This document shows positions 1-8,611 of a stretch of 44,504 nucleotides of DNA, in pieces. Source of the stretch: Propionibacteriaceae bacterium (GTDB lineage: Bacteria > Actinomycetota > Actinomycetes > Propionibacteriales > Propionibacteriaceae). Numbering within the stretch: position 1 is the stretch's first letter; the number at the start of each line of letters is the position of its first letter. The notes under the pieces were generated by a model that was not told where the DNA came from, did no database searches, and saw nothing but the letters and a program-made list of their open reading frames with translations. The stretch is taken from assembly GCA_027492545.1 (NCBI GenBank), contig JAPUEL010000078.1, positions 1-44,504 on the forward strand, given 5' to 3'. Position numbers and translations under genes: made by a program.

Positions 1-2
1 AG

Positions 3-353
3 CACGACCCCCTCTCGCTGTGGGCGTTCCTGCGCACCCTGATCGGGGTGCGGCGCCGTCAACCGGAGATGGGATGGGGAGAGTTCTCGGTGATCCCGAC
101 GGAGGCGCGAGCGGTGTTGGCGCACCGGGTGTCGCTGGAGGGATCTGCGGCGGTGGCGGTGCACAACTTCTCGGCCGATCCGGTGTCGGTGTCGCTGCCG
201 GACGTCCTCGGGGACGACGACTTGGTGGAGGACCTGCTCGACGGCGACGCGACGGTGGTGCACGACGGCGCCCTGTCGGTCACGCTGGAGGGATATGGCT
301 ACCGCTGGTTCCGCGTGCGATCTACTGCAGATCCCCTAACGCGCCGCGCGTGA
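3..353 (+). CDS. GH13 alpha-amylase family protein, trehalose synthase-like, C-terminal part (partial)
   Basis: Only the last 116 residues are present; the gene begins before the window. The fragment starts within the end of the barrel domain (HDPLSLWAFLRTLIGVRRR, then PEMGWGEF) and continues into the C-terminal beta-sandwich, ending with the typical EGYGYRWFRV strand. The arginine-rich helix followed by PE-GWG and a final (E/P)YGYRWFR(V/L) is characteristic of trehalose synthase and related GH13 alpha-glucan enzymes, which interconvert maltose and trehalose or act on short glucans in the cytoplasm. The catalytic residues lie upstream and cannot be checked, so the exact substrate is unknown; other GH13 members with the same C-terminal domain are possible. 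Confidence 0.75.
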   Translation, partial: HDPLSLWAFLRTLIGVRRRQPEMGWGEFSVIPTEARAVLAHRVSLEGSAAVAVHNFSADPVSVSLPDVLGDDDLVEDLLDGDATVVHDGALSVTLEGYGYRWFRVRSTADPLTRRA

Positions 354-422
354 GATTGTCCGGCCGAGGGGTACGATCCGACTCACACGACTGCTCGGTC
401 TTCTTAAACGACGGGGGATAAC

Positions 423-2291
423 ATGCGCACTGGTGTAGGCCGACAACTCATGGTGGGGGCGATCATGACGTCCCTGGCCCTGTCCACGACATTAGCCAGC
501 GCCGAAACGGCGGTAGCTGCGCCAGGTGGAACCAGCGTGCAGCGTACAGCCGAGCAGCGCATCGGCGGTTCTGACCGCTTTGCGGTGTCCGCCAACCTGT
601 CCCGTTGGCTGCCCGGCGGTGACGGCCATCGCGTTGTCATAGCCTCAGGAGAAGTGTTCCCGGACGCGCTCACCGTCGGCCCCTTGGCGGCCCGGGATCA
701 GTCACGGCTGCTGCTCACACGCGCAGCCTCCCTGCCGGAAACCGTGACCGCCGAGTTGCAGCGGCTGCCACCGCAGGAGATCCTCATCGTCGGTGGGATC
801 TCAAGCGTCTCCCCTGCCGTGGAGTCGGCGCTCAGCGCCATCGCCCCCGTCACCCGCATCGGCGGCGCTGACCGCTACGAGGTCGCCGCGGGGATCGCCG
901 CCGGGACGACCGCCACCCATGTTGTCATCGCCTCCGGGGAGCTCTTTTCCGATGCCCTCTCGGCTGGACCACTCGCAGCGAAGCTCGGCGCTCCGCTCCT
1001 TCTGACGCGTCAAGGTGACCTGCCGGCCTCGACAGCTGAGGCTCTGCGGAATATTGCGCCCCAGACGGTGACCGTTCTGGGCGGCTCAGCCACCATCAGT
1101 GACGCTGTGCTGCAGGCCATCGGCACCGCGGCCGGCGCAACGACGGAGCGGATCGGCGGCGCCGACCGATACGCGGTGGCGGCCAATGTCGCACAGCGCT
1201 ACTTCCCCGGTGCGGACACCGCCGTCGTCGCATCCGGCCTACTCTTCCCGGATGGCCTGAGCGGCACCCCGTTGGCTCAGTCGTACGGCGCCCCCATCCT
1301 GCTGAGCACCGGTTCATGCACCCCGGCTCACACCACAGCGGCATTGTCGTCGACGACGTTGACCCACACGTTCTATCTGGGGAGCGCATCCTCAGTGACC
1401 AGTTCGCCAACCCCCTGTGGCACGTCCGCGATCCGTCGGGCGGTCAACCCTCCTGCTGCCACCATTCCAACGGAGCTCCCGGATGGCACCCCCTCCGAAG
1501 AGGCCATCTACCTCGTGCCGCATCAGGACGACGAGCTGATCTCGATGGTCGGGGGCATCAGCCGCGACATCAATGCTGGCCGGCGGGTACACGTCTATCT
1601 GGTGAACGCCGGCTATTGGACCGGGGTCAAGGAGATCCTCTGTGACGCCGGTCGCTGTCTGTCCAACGAGCAGCTCACGGCGTCGAGGAACGCAGAACTG
1701 TTGTCAGCCCTCGAACGGATGGGGGTACCAGCCTCCAACGTGCATTTCCTCTACGTTTTGGAGGAGACCGCCGAGGCTGAGGCCACCGTTCGCTCGGCTG
1801 TGACAAAGCTCGTCGCTAAGGCCGGGCCCACGGCTCGCTACCGCGCCATGTCTTGGCTCGACGCACACCCGAGCCACTACGTCGTGGGCTACGCCTTGAG
1901 GGACGCCTGCGTGACGGACGGGGCTGCGGACTGCCTGTTCTTCCAGTCACCGCTCTACCAGCAGAGGCCAGAGGCGCTTCAGCACCGCCCCGTCGTCACC
2001 CCCCGGGGTGAGGTGGTCGTGGCGCCAGGTTGGCTGGTCACGGCGGCGGCCGCCGCGTACAAAGAGGACTACCCCGAGTTAGGCCGGCACTCCATCGGAT
2101 GGCGCTCAGTGCCGAGCCAGATCAGCTGGATCGAGGCGAAGACGTACAGCTGGGCCCATGGACGGGTCTGGGCCTCGTCGGCCGACGAGCGGGCCGCAGC
2201 CACGTGGATCGACACTTACCAGAATGATTCGTACTTCACCGCCAACGCGCGCACTGCTGCCCCTGACTTCCCCTTGGAGGAAGAGGGCTGA
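423..2291 (+). CDS. Secreted cell wall-binding repeat 2 (CWB2) protein with PIG-L deacetylase domain
   Basis: A 622-residue exported protein. Residues 1-33 form a signal peptide (basic start, hydrophobic core, alanine-rich cleavage region). Three CWB2 repeats follow at about residues 45-320, each opened by RIGG(S/A)DR(F/Y) and containing (I/V)ASG-F-DAL/GL and a PLA-ILL-type strand; triplets of this repeat bind anionic wall polymers in Gram-positives. From about residue 360 there is a PIG-L/LmbE-type N-acetylglucosamine deacetylase domain with the metal motif PHQDDE (usual form HPDDE) and a later WLDAHPSH segment that may supply another ligand. The likely role is deacetylation of a wall-associated GlcNAc-containing molecule outside the cell. 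The start is ATG with a purine-rich GGGGGA upstream. The repeat and domain calls are firm; the substrate is inference. Confidence 0.88.
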   Translation: MRTGVGRQLMVGAIMTSLALSTTLASAETAVAAPGGTSVQRTAEQRIGGSDRFAVSANLSRWLPGGDGHRVVIASGEVFPDALTVGPLAARDQSRLLLTRAASLPETVTAELQRLPPQEILIVGGISSVSPAVESALSAIAPVTRIGGADRYEVAAGIAAGTTATHVVIASGELFSDALSAGPLAAKLGAPLLLTRQGDLPASTAEALRNIAPQTVTVLGGSATISDAVLQAIGTAAGATTERIGGADRYAVAANVAQRYFPGADTAVVASGLLFPDGLSGTPLAQSYGAPILLSTGSCTPAHTTAALSSTTLTHTFYLGSASSVTSSPTPCGTSAIRRAVNPPAATIPTELPDGTPSEEAIYLVPHQDDELISMVGGISRDINAGRRVHVYLVNAGYWTGVKEILCDAGRCLSNEQLTASRNAELLSALERMGVPASNVHFLYVLEETAEAEATVRSAVTKLVAKAGPTARYRAMSWLDAHPSHYVVGYALRDACVTDGAADCLFFQSPLYQQRPEALQHRPVVTPRGEVVVAPGWLVTAAAAAYKEDYPELGRHSIGWRSVPSQISWIEAKTYSWAHGRVWASSADERAAATWIDTYQNDSYFTANARTAAPDFPLEEEG

Positions 2292-2323
2292 GACCCTCCT
2301 TGACTGCGAGACCGCGGCGTTGA

Positions 2324-3124
2324 TCAGCGGGCGTCGGTCGGCACTGGGAACCAGCGGGCCAGCTCGTAGACCGTCCCGAGGTCCGCGAAGTGGCCGGTGA
2401 CCGCGTCGGCAGCCGCCTTCACCACGTCTGGGGCGTCGCCCATCGCGACGCCCCGGCCGGCCCACTGGAGCATCTCGATGTCGTTGCGGCCGTCGCCGAT
2501 GGCCAGCACCTCGGCCGGGTCGATGCCCAGTTCGTCGCACACGATCTGCAGGCCGTGTGCCTTGTCCACGCCCATGGGGGCGATGTCCAACCACGCTGAC
2601 CAGCCGATGAAGTAGGCCACCTCGTGCAGGCCGAGCTGGCCGACCATGCCGTTGAACACCTCCTCGGAGCTGTGGGGGTCGCGCACGATGACGCGTGAGA
2701 CCTCCCGCGAGGCCAGCTCGTCGATGCTCTCGATGGCCACGTCGCCCTGGAGCTCGCCGTCGGGGAAGGGTCGGTTGACGCGCCAGTGCAGGCCGTCCTG
2801 CACCGCGATGCAGGCGCTGGGCGCCAGCTCGGCGACCCTGTGCACGGTCTCCCTGGGGTCGAACCGGGTCTCGTGATGCACCTCGAACGGCGGGTTGGTG
2901 ATGACCATGGCCCCGTTCGAGCACACCGCCCACCCCGCCGGGAGGTCCAGGTGGGTGAAGATGATCTCGGTGGAGATCCACGATCTCCCCGTCGACAGCA
3001 CCACGGGCACCCCGGCGTCCACCACGCGGCGCACGGCGGCGTGCACCTCAGGCGGCATGTCGCCGAACGGGTCGACGAGGGTGCCGTCGATATCTAGAGC
3101 CACCAGTCTGGGGCTGAACTTCAT
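2324..3124 (-). CDS. HAD-superfamily Cof-type phosphatase
   Basis: A 266-residue cytoplasmic HAD hydrolase of the Cof subfamily (C2B cap). Motif I is ALDIDGTLVDP near residue 10, motif II is the STGRS segment near residue 44, and motif III/IV is AIGDGRNDIEML with the conserved GVAMGDA near residues 210-230; a lysine at KAHGL serves as motif III. Family members dephosphorylate small phosphorylated metabolites such as sugar phosphates or pyridoxal phosphate, and the substrate cannot be told from sequence. It lies 97 bases downstream of serS on the same strand and converges with the surface protein gene. The ATG is preceded by AGAGAGG. Confidence 0.88.
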   Translation of the reverse strand: MKFSPRLVALDIDGTLVDPFGDMPPEVHAAVRRVVDAGVPVVLSTGRSWISTEIIFTHLDLPAGWAVCSNGAMVITNPPFEVHHETRFDPRETVHRVAELAPSACIAVQDGLHWRVNRPFPDGELQGDVAIESIDELASREVSRVIVRDPHSSEEVFNGMVGQLGLHEVAYFIGWSAWLDIAPMGVDKAHGLQIVCDELGIDPAEVLAIGDGRNDIEMLQWAGRGVAMGDAPDVVKAAADAVTGHFADLGTVYELARWFPVPTDAR

Positions 3125-3220
3125 GGGCAGACGAACCTCTCTAGCATGACCCGGTGGCCACGGTGCGGCGAGCGTGGCAGACGCTCATGAACACCCGGTG
3201 ACCACGGGCCGAACGGCGGG

Positions 3221-4495
3221 CTACGCCGGCGGAACCAGCGCTTCCCGGCCTCCAAGGTAAGGGCGCAGCGCCTCCGGAACCCGCACGGAGCCGTCGGCCT
3301 GCTGGTGATTCTCGAGCAGCATGATGATGATGCGCGTCATGGCGCACAGCGTGCCGTTGAGGGTGGCGACGGGGCGCACGCCGTCGGCGAAGCGCCCCCG
3401 GATGCCCAGGCGGCGGGCCTGGAACTCGGTGCAGTTGGAGGTGGACGTCACCTCGCGGTAGCGCTCCTGCGTGGGCAGCCAGGCGTAGCAGTCGAACTTG
3501 CGGGCGGCAGACAGGCCGAGGTCGCCCGAGGCCACGTCGAGCACCTGGAACGGCACCTCCAGCAGCGTGAGGAACTCTTTCTCCCAGCCGAGCAGCTTCT
3601 CGTGCCACGCCTCGGCGTCCGCGGGGTCGCAGTGGACGAACATCTCCACCTTGTCGAACCAGTGGACGCGGAAGATGCCGCGGGTGTCCTTGCCGTAGGA
3701 GCCGGCCTCGCGGCGGAAGCAGGGCGAGTAGGCCACGTACTGACGAGGCAGGGTGGCACCGTCGAGGATCTCCCCCGCGTGGTAGGCCGCCAGCGCCACC
3801 TCGGAGGTGCCGACGAGGTAGAGATCGTCCGCGGGCAGGTGGTAGACGTCCTGCGCGGCCTGACCGAGGAACCCGGTCCCCTCCATGGCCGACGGCTTGA
3901 CCAGCGCCGGCGGGATCATGGCCGTGAACCCCCACTCCGCCGCCTTGGTCATCGCCAGGTTGAGCAGCGCCAACTCGAGCTGCGCACCGATGCCGGTGAG
4001 CACGTAGAAGCGGGATCCGGAGATCTTGGTGCCGCGCTCCATGTCGATGGCACCGAGCAACTCGCCGATCTCGAGGTGGTCCTTGGGTGTGAAGCCCTCC
4101 GCCGCAAAGTCGCGGGGGGTGCCGACCGTTTCGAGCACGACGCCCTCGTCCTCGCCGCCCTCGGGGACGCCGTCGAGGACGAGGTTGCCGAGCTGCTTCA
4201 TGAGCTCGGTGAACCGCTCCTCCATGGTGTCGACGGCGGCCTGCGCGGCCTTCACATCGGCCGCCAGCTGCCCCGTGCGTTGAAGCAGCGCGGCGCGCTC
4301 GTCCCCCTTGGCCTTGGCCACCTCCTTGCCGAGCCCCTTCTGCTCGGCGCGGAGGGTCTCGTAGGTGAGGATGGTGGAGCGGCGGGACTCGTCTGCGTCG
4401 ATCAGGTCATCGACGAGCTCGACCGAGGCGCCGCGGGCGGCCTGGGAACGTCGGATGCGGTCTGGATCCGTGCGGAGCCACTTGGGATCGATCAT
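3221..4495 (-). CDS. serS: Serine--tRNA ligase
   Basis: A 424-residue class II aminoacyl-tRNA synthetase that charges tRNA-Ser with serine. The N-terminal arm (residues 1-105, charged and heptad-like, with [14 protein letters not shown]) is the antiparallel coiled coil that grips the long variable arm of tRNA-Ser. The catalytic core carries motif 2 ([20 protein letters not shown]) and motif 3 near the C-terminus ([18 protein letters not shown]). Length matches the family. The ATG lies 7 bases after TAAGGT, which suggests a leaderless transcript from a promoter in the serS/MFS divergent region. No T-box was seen. Confidence 0.97.
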   Translation of the reverse strand: MIDPKWLRTDPDRIRRSQAARGASVELVDDLIDADESRRSTILTYETLRAEQKGLGKEVAKAKGDERAALLQRTGQLAADVKAAQAAVDTMEERFTELMKQLGNLVLDGVPEGGEDEGVVLETVGTPRDFAAEGFTPKDHLEIGELLGAIDMERGTKISGSRFYVLTGIGAQLELALLNLAMTKAAEWGFTAMIPPALVKPSAMEGTGFLGQAAQDVYHLPADDLYLVGTSEVALAAYHAGEILDGATLPRQYVAYSPCFRREAGSYGKDTRGIFRVHWFDKVEMFVHCDPADAEAWHEKLLGWEKEFLTLLEVPFQVLDVASGDLGLSAARKFDCYAWLPTQERYREVTSTSNCTEFQARRLGIRGRFADGVRPVATLNGTLCAMTRIIIMLLENHQQADGSVRVPEALRPYLGGREALVPPA

Positions 4496-4565
4496 GGCCC
4501 CAACCTTACCGACGCCCGTCCCCCGCCGCCCGCCGCCCGCCGGCCACTGTCCCCTCCGTGGGTGG

Positions 4566-4664
4566 GGAGGGGTTTGAGCAAATGGCAGGGTTCGCGGTGG
4601 GTCCCACGCTCAGCGCACGCGGGAGGGGAACCGCGACCCTTGCCATTTGCTCAAACCCTTCCCG
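4566..4664. repeat. Long imperfect inverted repeat between serS and the MFS gene
   Basis: The left arm (about 4566-4597, containing GGTTTGAGCAAATGGCAGGG) and the right arm (about 4631-4664, containing TTGCCATTTGCTCAAACCC) are near-perfect reverse complements of about 30 bases around a roughly 35-base centre. The arms are too long and far apart for a simple operator. They resemble a REP-like or MITE-like dispersed palindrome, or a large hairpin in the divergent intergenic space. A similar but shortened left half may occur near position 30,138. Confidence 0.7.
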
Positions 4665-4697
4665 GGCCGAGGATTCGGGTCGCATAGGGTGGGGCTG

Positions 4698-5903
4698 GTG
4701 ACGGGTGTGCTGAAGACGGGGCGACGGGAGCCGATCTCCGCCGAGATCTGGGTGCTGGTTGCCGCCGCGATGATCATCGCGCTCGGCTTCGGCATCGTCG
4801 CCCCCATCCTCCCCCAGTTCGCCCGCTCCTTCGACGTGGGCCTGATGGCCGCGTCGTCGATCGTCTCGGTCTTCGCCCTTGTCCGGCTGCTGTTCGCCCC
4901 GGCCGGCGGCTCGCTGGTGAACAAGCTCGGGGAGCGTCGGGTCTACATCGTCGGCCTGCTCGTCGTGGGCACCTCCAGCGTGCTCAGCGGCCTGGCCACC
5001 AACTTCTGGTGGCTGCTGGTGTTCCGGGGGATCGGAGGCATGGGCTCGGTGATGTTCACCGTCTCGGCGATGGCGCTTCTGGTGCGGCTCTCTCCCCCAG
5101 CCCAGCGCGGCCACACGTCGTCCCTGTACGGCACCGCATTCCTGCTGGGCAGCATCTTCGGCCCCATCCTGGGTTCCGCCATGCAGGGCCTGGGTCTGCG
5201 GATCCCGTTCTTCATCTACGCCGGCGCGGTGTTCACCGCTGCCGCGGTGGTCGTGGTGTTCCTGCGCGGCGGCACCGGAGGCCGCCCCGTCGACGGCGAA
5301 GCCCGCGACACCCTCTCCCTCGCCGAGGCCATCGGGCTGCCCTACTACCGGGCGTTGCTGGTCACCGGTTTCGCGCACGGCTGGTCCAACTTCGGGGTGC
5401 GGATCGCGCTGCTGCCGCTGATGGCCGCGGCCATCCCCACCCTCGGCACCCAGTCTGCCGGGATCGCGCTCACCCTCTTCGCGCTCGGCAACGCGGTCAC
5501 CCAGCAGGCCACCGGCCGCCTGGTGGACCGGGTCGGGCGCCGGCCGTTCCTGGTGGTGGGCCTTGCCGTGTCCGCGTTGGCCACGGTCTTCTTCGGCTGG
5601 GTGGACAACCTCTGGGTCTTCCTCGCCCTCTCGGCGCTGGCCGGGGCAGGCGCGGCCTTCATCGCGCCCGCCTCGCAGGCCCTCATGGCGGACATCATCG
5701 GCTCCAACCGCAGCGGTGGCCAGGCGCTGTCGACCTACTCGATGTCCATGGACCTCGGATCCATCGCCGGCACCCTGGTGGCCGGGGCCATCGCCGACGC
5801 CGTCGGCTTCGGCTGGGCCTTCGCCGTCACCGGCATCGTCATGGGCGCGGCCGTGGTGCCGTGGTTGTTCGTCCGCGGGCGCCCGTGGCGGGCCCGAACC
5901 TGA
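4698..5903 (+). CDS. MFS transporter
   Basis: A 401-residue integral membrane protein with about 12 hydrophobic segments and two MFS halves. The first cytoplasmic loop (LFAPAGGSLVNKLGERRVYIVG) and the matching loop of the second half (TGRLVDRVGRRPFLVVGL) are the two copies of MFS motif A (G-x3-D/N-R-x-G-R-R). It is probably a proton-driven exporter of a small molecule or drug; the substrate is unknown. The chosen start is a GTG 7 bases after TAGGGT, a leaderless arrangement; an in-frame TTG at 4647 would lie inside the upstream inverted repeat and is unlikely. It is divergent from serS and followed after 54 bases by the PAP2-kinase gene. Confidence 0.85.
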   Translation: MTGVLKTGRREPISAEIWVLVAAAMIIALGFGIVAPILPQFARSFDVGLMAASSIVSVFALVRLLFAPAGGSLVNKLGERRVYIVGLLVVGTSSVLSGLATNFWWLLVFRGIGGMGSVMFTVSAMALLVRLSPPAQRGHTSSLYGTAFLLGSIFGPILGSAMQGLGLRIPFFIYAGAVFTAAAVVVVFLRGGTGGRPVDGEARDTLSLAEAIGLPYYRALLVTGFAHGWSNFGVRIALLPLMAAAIPTLGTQSAGIALTLFALGNAVTQQATGRLVDRVGRRPFLVVGLAVSALATVFFGWVDNLWVFLALSALAGAGAAFIAPASQALMADIIGSNRSGGQALSTYSMSMDLGSIAGTLVAGAIADAVGFGWAFAVTGIVMGAAVVPWLFVRGRPWRART

Positions 5904-5957
5904 CTGACCACGCCGCGCCCTGCCCCCCGCGCCGCGCGCGGTGGAAGAATCGGATCC

Positions 5958-7502
5958 ATGATGCGACGGTCGCCGGTGACGGTCGCGGCGACGCTGGCCT
6001 TCGGCGTCGCCTTCCTGCTGTGGACGCTGCTGCTGCCCGCCTTCGTCGACGATCTGTGGCCGCACTCGCCCGTCCCTGACCGGTCGGTGGTGGGCCAGGC
6101 CGCGGCGGCGGTGGCGCTGATCACGGTCCCGACGCTGATCTACCCGGGCCTGCTCGTCGCCGCCTGGTGGGCGTGGCGGCGACGGTTCCTGGCGATGTCG
6201 AGGGCCATCGTCATCGCTGTGGTGCTCGCCGTGGTCGGCACGGCGCTGCTCAAGCTGACCGTGGGCCGCGACCGTCCGGACAGCCCGTGGGACTACCTGG
6301 TCAGCAGCGACCCGCTGAGCTATCCGTCGGCGCATGTGGTGGCCATGACGGTGGCGGCCACGCTGCTAGGCGTCCTCACCACCACGACCCGCCGCCCACG
6401 TGGCGTTGTGCTGACTGCGCGGGTGCTGGGGGGTGTGGCCGTGGTGGTGGTCGCGGCCGACCGGCTGCTGCTCGGGGCGCACTTCGTCACCGACGTGGTG
6501 GGCGGGTTCCTCTTCGGTAGGTTCGTCGCGTCGTTGGCCTGCCGGATCGCGGACGTGCACATGCTGCGCTCCGCCGCCTCCCACACGGGGCCCGGCCGCG
6601 TCGTCGTGGTGTATCACCCCGGCAAGGTGCGTGACCTCGCGGTCCTCCACCGCCTCGTCGGGCACGAGGCACGCGACCGTGGGTGGGAGCCGCCCATCTG
6701 GCTGGCCACCACGGAGCAGGACCCGGGAGGGGGCATGGCCCGGGCCGCCCTGGAATCGGAAGCCGACCTGGTGCTGGTCGCCGGCGGCGACGGCACCGTG
6801 CGCGAGGTGTGCGCCGCCGTGAGTGGCTCAGGGGTCGCCGTCGCCATCCTCCCGTCGGGCACCGGCAACCTGCTGGCCCGCAACCTGGGCGTCCCGCTCG
6901 ACGCCGGCCGTGCGCTCACGCTGGCGTTCACCGGGCAGGCGCAGGGCATGGACCTGCTCCGCTACGAGGACCTCGACGGCGGGGTCTCGGGGGTCGCGGC
7001 GGTCATGGTGGGGCTCGGCGCCGACGCCGCCGTCCTCCACGACACCGACGAGGCGCTGAAGCGTGCGCTGGGGCCCGCCGCCTATGTGTGGGCCGGCCTC
7101 GGGCACATCAGGGCCCGCCCGGTGCAGGTGCGGCTCACCGTCGGCGGCGCCGCCCCACTGGAGCGGGCGGCGTCGCTGGTGGAGGTGGGCAACGTCGGCG
7201 ACCTGTACCCGGGGGTGTCGCTCATGCCGGCGGCGAGCGCGCACGACGGGTCTCTGGAGGTGCTGGTTGCGTCGCCGCGGACCGCTGGCGACGTGGCGCG
7301 GATGATCGGGGGGGTGCTGCGGCAGTCGTCGGAGGAACCCCTGCTGGACCGGCTCGAGGGTGCGACAATGACCGCCGAGTACGCCGAGCCGGTGCTCTGC
7401 CAGGTCGACGGCGACGTGGTGGGGAGTGTGCGCCGGATCCGCTTCGACGTGGTGCCCGCGGCGGTGCGGGTCGTGCTGCCTCCCTCCGCCGGAGCGACTT
7501 GA
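5958..7502 (+). CDS. Fusion of PAP2 membrane phosphatase and diacylglycerol kinase catalytic domain
   Basis: A 514-residue two-domain protein. Residues 1-205 are a membrane PAP2/lipid phosphatase-like domain with about five hydrophobic segments and the three signature motifs in order: KLTVGRDRP, YPSAHV (usual PSGH) and DRLLLGAHFVTDVVGG. Residues 212-510 are a cytoplasmic diacylglycerol kinase/sphingosine kinase-like domain with VAGGDGTVREV near residue 275 and LPSGTGNLLARNLGVPL near residue 298, then the C-terminal beta-sandwich. One half would remove phosphate from a lipid phosphate and the other would add it, so the protein may cycle undecaprenol, diacylglycerol or phosphatidate pools. Key residues look present in both halves. 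The stop codon overlaps the first unit of a tandem repeat. Confidence 0.9.
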   Translation: MMRRSPVTVAATLAFGVAFLLWTLLLPAFVDDLWPHSPVPDRSVVGQAAAAVALITVPTLIYPGLLVAAWWAWRRRFLAMSRAIVIAVVLAVVGTALLKLTVGRDRPDSPWDYLVSSDPLSYPSAHVVAMTVAATLLGVLTTTTRRPRGVVLTARVLGGVAVVVVAADRLLLGAHFVTDVVGGFLFGRFVASLACRIADVHMLRSAASHTGPGRVVVVYHPGKVRDLAVLHRLVGHEARDRGWEPPIWLATTEQDPGGGMARAALESEADLVLVAGGDGTVREVCAAVSGSGVAVAILPSGTGNLLARNLGVPLDAGRALTLAFTGQAQGMDLLRYEDLDGGVSGVAAVMVGLGADAAVLHDTDEALKRALGPAAYVWAGLGHIRARPVQVRLTVGGAAPLERAASLVEVGNVGDLYPGVSLMPAASAHDGSLEVLVASPRTAGDVARMIGGVLRQSSEEPLLDRLEGATMTAEYAEPVLCQVDGDVVGSVRRIRFDVVPAAVRVVLPPSAGAT

Positions 7503-7569
7503 GCCGGACACGGCTCTCGCTGACCCACTTTGAGCCGGACACGGCTCTCGCTGACCCGCTTTGAGCCGG
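7500..7569. repeat. 31-bp tandem repeat, about 2.3 copies, each containing a hairpin
   Basis: Two 31-base units (7500-7530 and 7531-7561) differ at a single base and are followed by a third partial unit (TGAGCCGG, 7562-7569). Each contains GAGCCG-GACA-CGGCTC, a perfect 6-base stem with a 4-base loop. The first unit begins with the TGA stop of the PAP2-kinase gene. The region lies between converging genes, so the hairpins may work as a terminator, but there is no T-run. The remaining 100 bases to 7668 show nothing else. Confidence 0.85.
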
Positions 7570-7668
7570 GGATCGGGGTCACGGACCGAAACGGGCGATT
7601 TGATCGTTCCACTTCGCGCGAGTCCGAAGTCGTGCTCAACGTAGAACCCGCCAGGGGCGGCCGCCCGG

Positions 7669-8568
7669 TCAGCCGAGCGTGCGGATCCACCTCGCGGCCG
7701 CGTCGAACTCCTCGTCGGTGAACCCGTGGCCGACGACGGGGCGGGCCTTGTCCGCACGCGGGTAGGAGCCGAGGAAGTGCACGGTGGGACACACCCGGTG
7801 CAACCCCTCCAACGCCTCCTCGACCCGCTTGTCGTGCAGGTGGCCCTCGACGTCGATCGAGAAGCAGTAGGAGCCCAGCGTGGTCTTCGTGGGACGCGAC
7901 TCGATCCGGCTCAGGTTCACGCCGCGCACCGCGAACTGCTCCAGGATCTCCAGCAGGGCGCCCGCGTGGTCCTCGCGCATGTAGGCCACCAGAGTGGTCT
8001 TGTCCGCGCCGGTGCGCTCGGGGACCGGTCCCGCGACACCCACCTCGACGAACCGGGTCACCGCCCCGGGGTTGTCCTCGATCTGGTAGGCCAACTCCTC
8101 CAGCCCGTACAGCTCACCCGCGACCCTCGCGCACACCGCGGCGTCGTAGCGCGACTCCGGGCGCGCGACCTCGGCCGCGGCGCCCGCCGTCGAACCTGCC
8201 TCGGTGATGTGCGCCTGAGGCACCATCACCCCCAGCCAGTCGCGGCACTGGGCAGCGGCATGGCCATGCGTCAGCACCTGCTGCACCTCGTCCATCCTGG
8301 TCCCCGGGCGGACGTAGAGCCCGAACTCGACCGGGATGACGATCTCGCCGCGGATGGCGAGCGGGGCGCCCGCGATCAGTTCGTCGAGCGTGGCCGACAC
8401 GCCGCCCTCGACGGAGTTCTCGATCGGCACGACGGCGCCGCGCACATGCCCCAACCGCACGGCGTCGAGCGCCTCCCGCACGCTGGCGAACGCGAGGGCG
8501 TCGTCGTCGGTGATGGTGCGCAACGCCTGATGGGTGAAGGTCCCCGCGGGGCCGAAGTATCCGAGCAC
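7669..8568 (-). CDS. pheA: Prephenate dehydratase
   Basis: A 299-residue monofunctional cytoplasmic enzyme converting prephenate to phenylpyruvate in phenylalanine synthesis. It opens with LGYFGPAGTFTHQAL, the family N-terminus, and has the PIENSVEGGVSATLD segment near residue 48. The C-terminal ACT domain (about residues 195-285) contains GALLEILEQFAVRGVNLSRI and the ESRPTK segment that form the phenylalanine-binding regulatory site, so feedback inhibition is expected. It starts at GTG with GAGGGG upstream and also has TAACCT 7 bases before the start. It follows the DUF1206 gene by 43 bases on the same strand. Confidence 0.95.
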   Translation of the reverse strand: MLGYFGPAGTFTHQALRTITDDDALAFASVREALDAVRLGHVRGAVVPIENSVEGGVSATLDELIAGAPLAIRGEIVIPVEFGLYVRPGTRMDEVQQVLTHGHAAAQCRDWLGVMVPQAHITEAGSTAGAAAEVARPESRYDAAVCARVAGELYGLEELAYQIEDNPGAVTRFVEVGVAGPVPERTGADKTTLVAYMREDHAGALLEILEQFAVRGVNLSRIESRPTKTTLGSYCFSIDVEGHLHDKRVEEALEGLHRVCPTVHFLGSYPRADKARPVVGHGFTDEEFDAAARWIRTLG

Positions 8569-8611
8569 GCCCCTCAGGTTAGGCCATGGGCCGACGGCGA
8601 CGCCGGAGCCG

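Noticed and set aside
4506..6335. A 609-codon open frame on the minus strand
   Set aside because: It is opposite the MFS and PAP2 genes and consists of arginine/histidine/glycine-rich sequence without domains.
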